This document shows positions 54,715-56,075 of a DNA stretch of 56,075 nt, piece by piece. A model generated the notes under the pieces. That model was not told the origin of the DNA and did no database searches. It saw nothing but the letters and a program-made list of their open reading frames with translations. The stretch covers positions 1-56,075 of the forward strand of contig JASJCL010000025.1 of NCBI GenBank assembly GCA_030066015.1, written 5' to 3'. This stretch comes from Desulfosarcinaceae bacterium. Its GTDB lineage: Bacteria; Desulfobacterota; Desulfobacteria; Desulfobacterales; Desulfosarcinaceae. Position 1 is the stretch's first letter. The number at the start of each line of letters is the position of its first letter. Position numbers and translations under genes: made by a program.

Positions 54715-55617
54715 ATGGATAGACAGATACAACTCTCTCCCGACATCTTGCGCACCTTCGTGGCTGCGGCCCGGACCTCGAATTTCACCCACGCCGCCCA
54801 TCAGCTCCATCGAACGCAATCAGCCGTGAGTATGCAGATAAACCGCCTGGAGGGGGATCTGGGCAAGGTGTTGTTCCGACGAATCACCCGCGGGGTTGAG
54901 CTGACCGCCGACGGCGAGGCGCTGTTGAAATATGCGCGTAGGTTGTTGCGCCTTCACGACGAAGCCCTGGCTTCGCTGACCCAGCCGGATGTTGCGGGAC
55001 GGATCCGCCTGGGGGCAGCCGAAGATTACGCTTCCCAGCATCTAACGGACATATTGCGACGTTTTGGAAGACGGTATCCGCTGGTACGGGTGGACCTCTA
55101 CTGCGACCACTCCAAAAACCTTCTACGATTGCTGCAGAGGGGGGAGATCGACATCTGCCTGTGCAATAGTGAACACGGTGAAACCGGCGGGCGTTTCTTG
55201 CGATATGAGCCAGTGGTCTGGGTGGCCCCGGTGGGCGTAGTGGTAGAAAAAGAGCGCCCCCTGCCGCTGGCGGTGTTCCATCACGGCTGCATATATCGCA
55301 AATGGGCCTTGCAGGCCCTCACCGAACAAGAAATCACCTATCGGATCGCCTATTCGAGCCCCAGCACGGCAGGGGTCCTCGCGGCCGTGAAAGCGGGCTT
55401 GGCCGTCGCGCCGGTGGGCGCCAGCATTCCGAGATCGGGCCTGCGCCTTCTCGGGGAGGGTATGTTGAACAAGCTTCCCTCTGCGGTGGTGAGCCTTCAT
55501 CAGGCCGATAAGCCGGCCAGTCAGGCCCAAGCCCTTCTGGCCGAGTACATCTCAGACGCCTTCCGCAACATGCCGATGGAGAGGGTATGGACACAGCGGC
55601 AGACGACATCAGCCTGA
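54715..55617 (+). CDS. LysR-family transcriptional regulator
   Basis: A protein of 300 residues. The N-terminal winged helix (residues 8-65: LRTFVAAARTSNFTHAAHQLHRTQSAVSMQINRLEGDLGKVLFRR) is canonical. The effector-binding domain follows from about residue 95 (RIRLGAAEDYASQHLTDILRRF). It is divergent from the CMD-like gene, which it probably regulates together with itself. Its last 9 nt overlap the 3' end of the convergent ModE-type gene. Confidence 0.92.
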   Translation: MDRQIQLSPDILRTFVAAARTSNFTHAAHQLHRTQSAVSMQINRLEGDLGKVLFRRITRGVELTADGEALLKYARRLLRLHDEALASLTQPDVAGRIRLGAAEDYASQHLTDILRRFGRRYPLVRVDLYCDHSKNLLRLLQRGEIDICLCNSEHGETGGRFLRYEPVVWVAPVGVVVEKERPLPLAVFHHGCIYRKWALQALTEQEITYRIAYSSPSTAGVLAAVKAGLAVAPVGASIPRSGLRLLGEGMLNKLPSAVVSLHQADKPASQAQALLAEYISDAFRNMPMERVWTQRQTTSA

Positions 55618-55995
55618 GTTATCGGAGGACATGAGCGGCGCTTCCATCAGCTCAGCGAAGACGTCGTCGCTCTCCGACGCCACCAACATGTGTAGCCGGC
55701 GGAACTGTTTCATCAGCAGATGGGCGTGGGGCGTGAGGCGGGAGCCCTTGCCCGCTCGGACCACAAGGGATCGACCGATGCGCGCCTCTGTGGCCTTGAT
55801 GCGCCCCCAGGCGGCGCGGTAGCTCATCTTGAGCTCCTTGGCGGCGGCATTGAGGGAGCCGCAGCGCTCGACGGCGGAGAGGATCCGGTAGCGGCCCAGA
55901 CCGAACACCACCTCGCCGTCGGCGTCCTCGATCCAGATCTTGGAGCGCACCACGAAGGGGGCTTTCACCGCTTTCGGCTTTGCTGCTGCAGCCAT
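55609..55995 (-). CDS. Stand-alone ModE N-terminal-type DNA-binding protein
   Basis: A protein of 128 residues. Residues 15 to about 115 match the winged-helix domain of ModE and related LysR-type proteins: SKIWIEDADGEVVFGLGRYRILSAVERCGSLNAAAKELKMSYRAAWGRI and GKGSRLTPHAHLLMKQFRRL. The molybdate-binding MOP domains of full ModE are absent, so it could bind DNA without sensing molybdate directly, as in known single-domain ModE-like proteins. The start at 55995 follows GAGGCGTTCAT; a longer frame upstream also has an ATG at 56028. No molybdate transport genes are in view, but the window ends just beyond. Confidence 0.85.
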   Translation of the reverse strand: MAAAAKPKAVKAPFVVRSKIWIEDADGEVVFGLGRYRILSAVERCGSLNAAAKELKMSYRAAWGRIKATEARIGRSLVVRAGKGSRLTPHAHLLMKQFRRLHMLVASESDDVFAELMEAPLMSSDNSG

Positions 55996-56075
55996 ATGAA
56001 CGCCTCGTCGGCTGAAGTTCGTTTGCAAGCGCCATGCACCGCCGGCGAAGGGAAGTTCTGCGCCGGCGGTGTGGT

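Overview
The window is about 56 kb of GC-rich (roughly 60% by eye), densely packed bacterial chromosome from a Gram-negative organism. It encodes an RND efflux pump, a lipocalin lipoprotein, Tat-exported periplasmic enzymes, an OmpA/MotB-type peptidoglycan-binding protein and a sigma-54 activator. The content fits Pseudomonadota or Desulfobacterota (a MttB-family methyltransferase, fused dipeptide-type ABC ATPases, amino-acid catabolism, many orphan periplasmic proteins). I cannot fix the genus. I see no rRNA, tRNA, CRISPR array, insertion sequence or integrase.

Layout. 1-3.5 kb: the end of an RND adaptor gene and its permease. 3.6-8.9 kb: a DUF302 protein, a periplasmic PQQ-type sugar dehydrogenase, a PHP-domain protein, a GAF protein, a universal stress protein and a class III CoA-transferase. 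9.5-16.7 kb: a Tat-exported multicopper oxidase, a zinc-ribbon methyltransferase, a MotA/MotB-like proton-channel pair, and a TPR protein coupled to a lipocalin. 16.9-19.4 kb: a two-gene reverse transsulfuration operon (cystathionine beta-synthase type plus gamma-lyase type). 19.7-22.2 kb: an exported M14 peptidase.

22.5-28.8 kb is a catabolic block on the minus strand: a MttB-family methyltransferase, a second transsulfuration-family PLP enzyme, glycine C-acetyltransferase (kbl) and threonine dehydrogenase (tdh). A GntR/FCD regulator diverges from it across a palindrome-bearing intergenic region. 28.9-36.1 kb holds an orphan solute-binding protein and a five-gene unit: a MarR regulator followed by a dipeptide/oligopeptide-type ABC importer with a Tat-exported binding protein.

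36.1-40.1 kb is the accessory part. After a strongly AT-rich stretch come two tandem genes: a 121-residue helical protein ending in a short Gly/Val motif, and a 1033-residue NACHT ATPase with many membrane segments and C-terminal Sel1 repeats. The NACHT protein begins with a motif matching the tail of the small protein (QTVSGHHHIFSGSGNVSIH against QSVRGSGHVFTATGDVHVV). This is the arrangement expected of an amyloid-templated receptor/effector pair (NLR-like, BASS/RHIM-type signalling). It is the most interesting item in the window and may be an anti-phage or cell-suicide system.

40.2-56 kb: arginine deiminase, a small fibronectin-III-like protein, a histidine phosphatase, an NtrC-type activator with an atypical receiver, an orphan binding protein, a YitT-type membrane protein preceded by a possible sigma-54 promoter, a large exported M14 peptidase, an FmdB-like zinc ribbon, a pair of aldehyde dehydrogenases (ALDH4 proline/glutamate type and ALDH7 lysine type), a carboxymuconolactone decarboxylase-like protein divergent from a LysR regulator, and a stand-alone ModE-type DNA-binding protein.
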